Shown: one piece after another, positions 10,440 through 10,560 of the stretch
Numbering within the stretch: position 1 is the first letter of the stretch
Layout of the letters: every line of letters starts with the position of its first letter
NCBI GenBank assembly: GCA_026785815.1
Contig: JAJAZH010000136.1
Span: 1-10,560, forward strand
DNA length: 10,560 bases
From: Ramlibacter sp.
Lineage (GTDB): Bacteria > Pseudomonadota > Gammaproteobacteria > Burkholderiales > Burkholderiaceae_C
Reading direction: 5' to 3'
The notes under the pieces: model-generated
What the model was told of the DNA's origin: nothing
What the model saw: the letters and a program-made list of their open reading frames with translations, nothing else
The model's database searches: none
Position numbers and translations under genes: made by a program

Positions 10440-10560
10440 TCACAATGGCTTGCCGATCGCCTTGCGGATCTGCTCGAGCACGTCCTTGGCGCTGGCGGGG
10501 ATCGGAGTGCCCGGCCCGTAGATGCCTTTGACCCCCGCGTCGTAAAGAAACTCGTAATCC
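10440..10560 (-). CDS. scpA: Methylmalonyl-CoA mutase, C-terminal end only
   Basis: Only the last 39 residues and the TGA stop are in the window. They read DYEFLYDAGVKGIYGPGT, then PIPASAKDVLEQIR and a short tail. This matches the end of the B12-binding domain of methylmalonyl-CoA mutase, where a conserved F-GPGT loop near the C-terminus helps hold the nucleotide tail of the cobalamin. The enzyme converts (R)-methylmalonyl-CoA to succinyl-CoA. Presence of meaB and pccAB downstream supports mutase over the related isobutyryl- or ethylmalonyl-CoA mutases. The gene is also called mcm or mutB. The catalytic barrel is outside the window. Confidence 0.9.
   Translation of the reverse strand, partial: DYEFLYDAGVKGIYGPGTPIPASAKDVLEQIRKAIGKPL

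Overview
The window looks like a stretch of a high-GC betaproteobacterial chromosome, most likely from the order Burkholderiales. That placement is an inference from the GC-rich codon use, the propionyl-CoA carboxylase sequences and the gene order, and no database search was possible. Every gene I can support lies on the minus strand, so transcription runs from high to low coordinates. The large open frames on the plus strand are shadows of these genes.

The main block, from 10560 down to about 3107, is the methylmalonyl-CoA route of propionate catabolism. It begins with the last 39 codons of methylmalonyl-CoA mutase, followed by a VapBC-type toxin-antitoxin pair and then the mutase chaperone GTPase MeaB. 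Next come a 290-bp array of ten hairpin repeats, PccB, biotin-containing PccA, a PhoD-like lipoprotein phosphatase, and a VOC protein that resembles methylmalonyl-CoA epimerase. PccAB would make (S)-methylmalonyl-CoA from propionyl-CoA, the VOC protein could invert it to the (R) form, and the B12 mutase protected by MeaB would make succinyl-CoA. Start-stop overlaps join vapB to vapC, vapC to meaB, pccA to the phosphatase, and the phosphatase to the VOC gene. A PLP enzyme of the D-cysteine desulfhydrase / L-cysteate sulfo-lyase family follows the VOC gene after only a few bases and may belong to the same transcript.

After a 92-bp gap (1973-2064) with no convincing terminator comes a second unit. 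It encodes a membrane-fusion (HlyD-type) protein with an N-terminal GAF-like domain, overlapped by the start of a membrane protein of the YydH/M50 metallopeptidase type that runs off the window at base 1. This pair looks like part of an envelope export or processing system.

The most unusual features lie at 8321-10440. A toxin-antitoxin module with its own palindromic operator sits between mutase and meaB and is translationally coupled to meaB. The 3' end of meaB runs into a REP-like inverted repeat, giving MeaB a roughly 50-residue Gly/Pro-rich tail that ends inside the first hairpin unit. The hairpin array then fills the meaB-pccB gap up to the pccB ribosome binding site.
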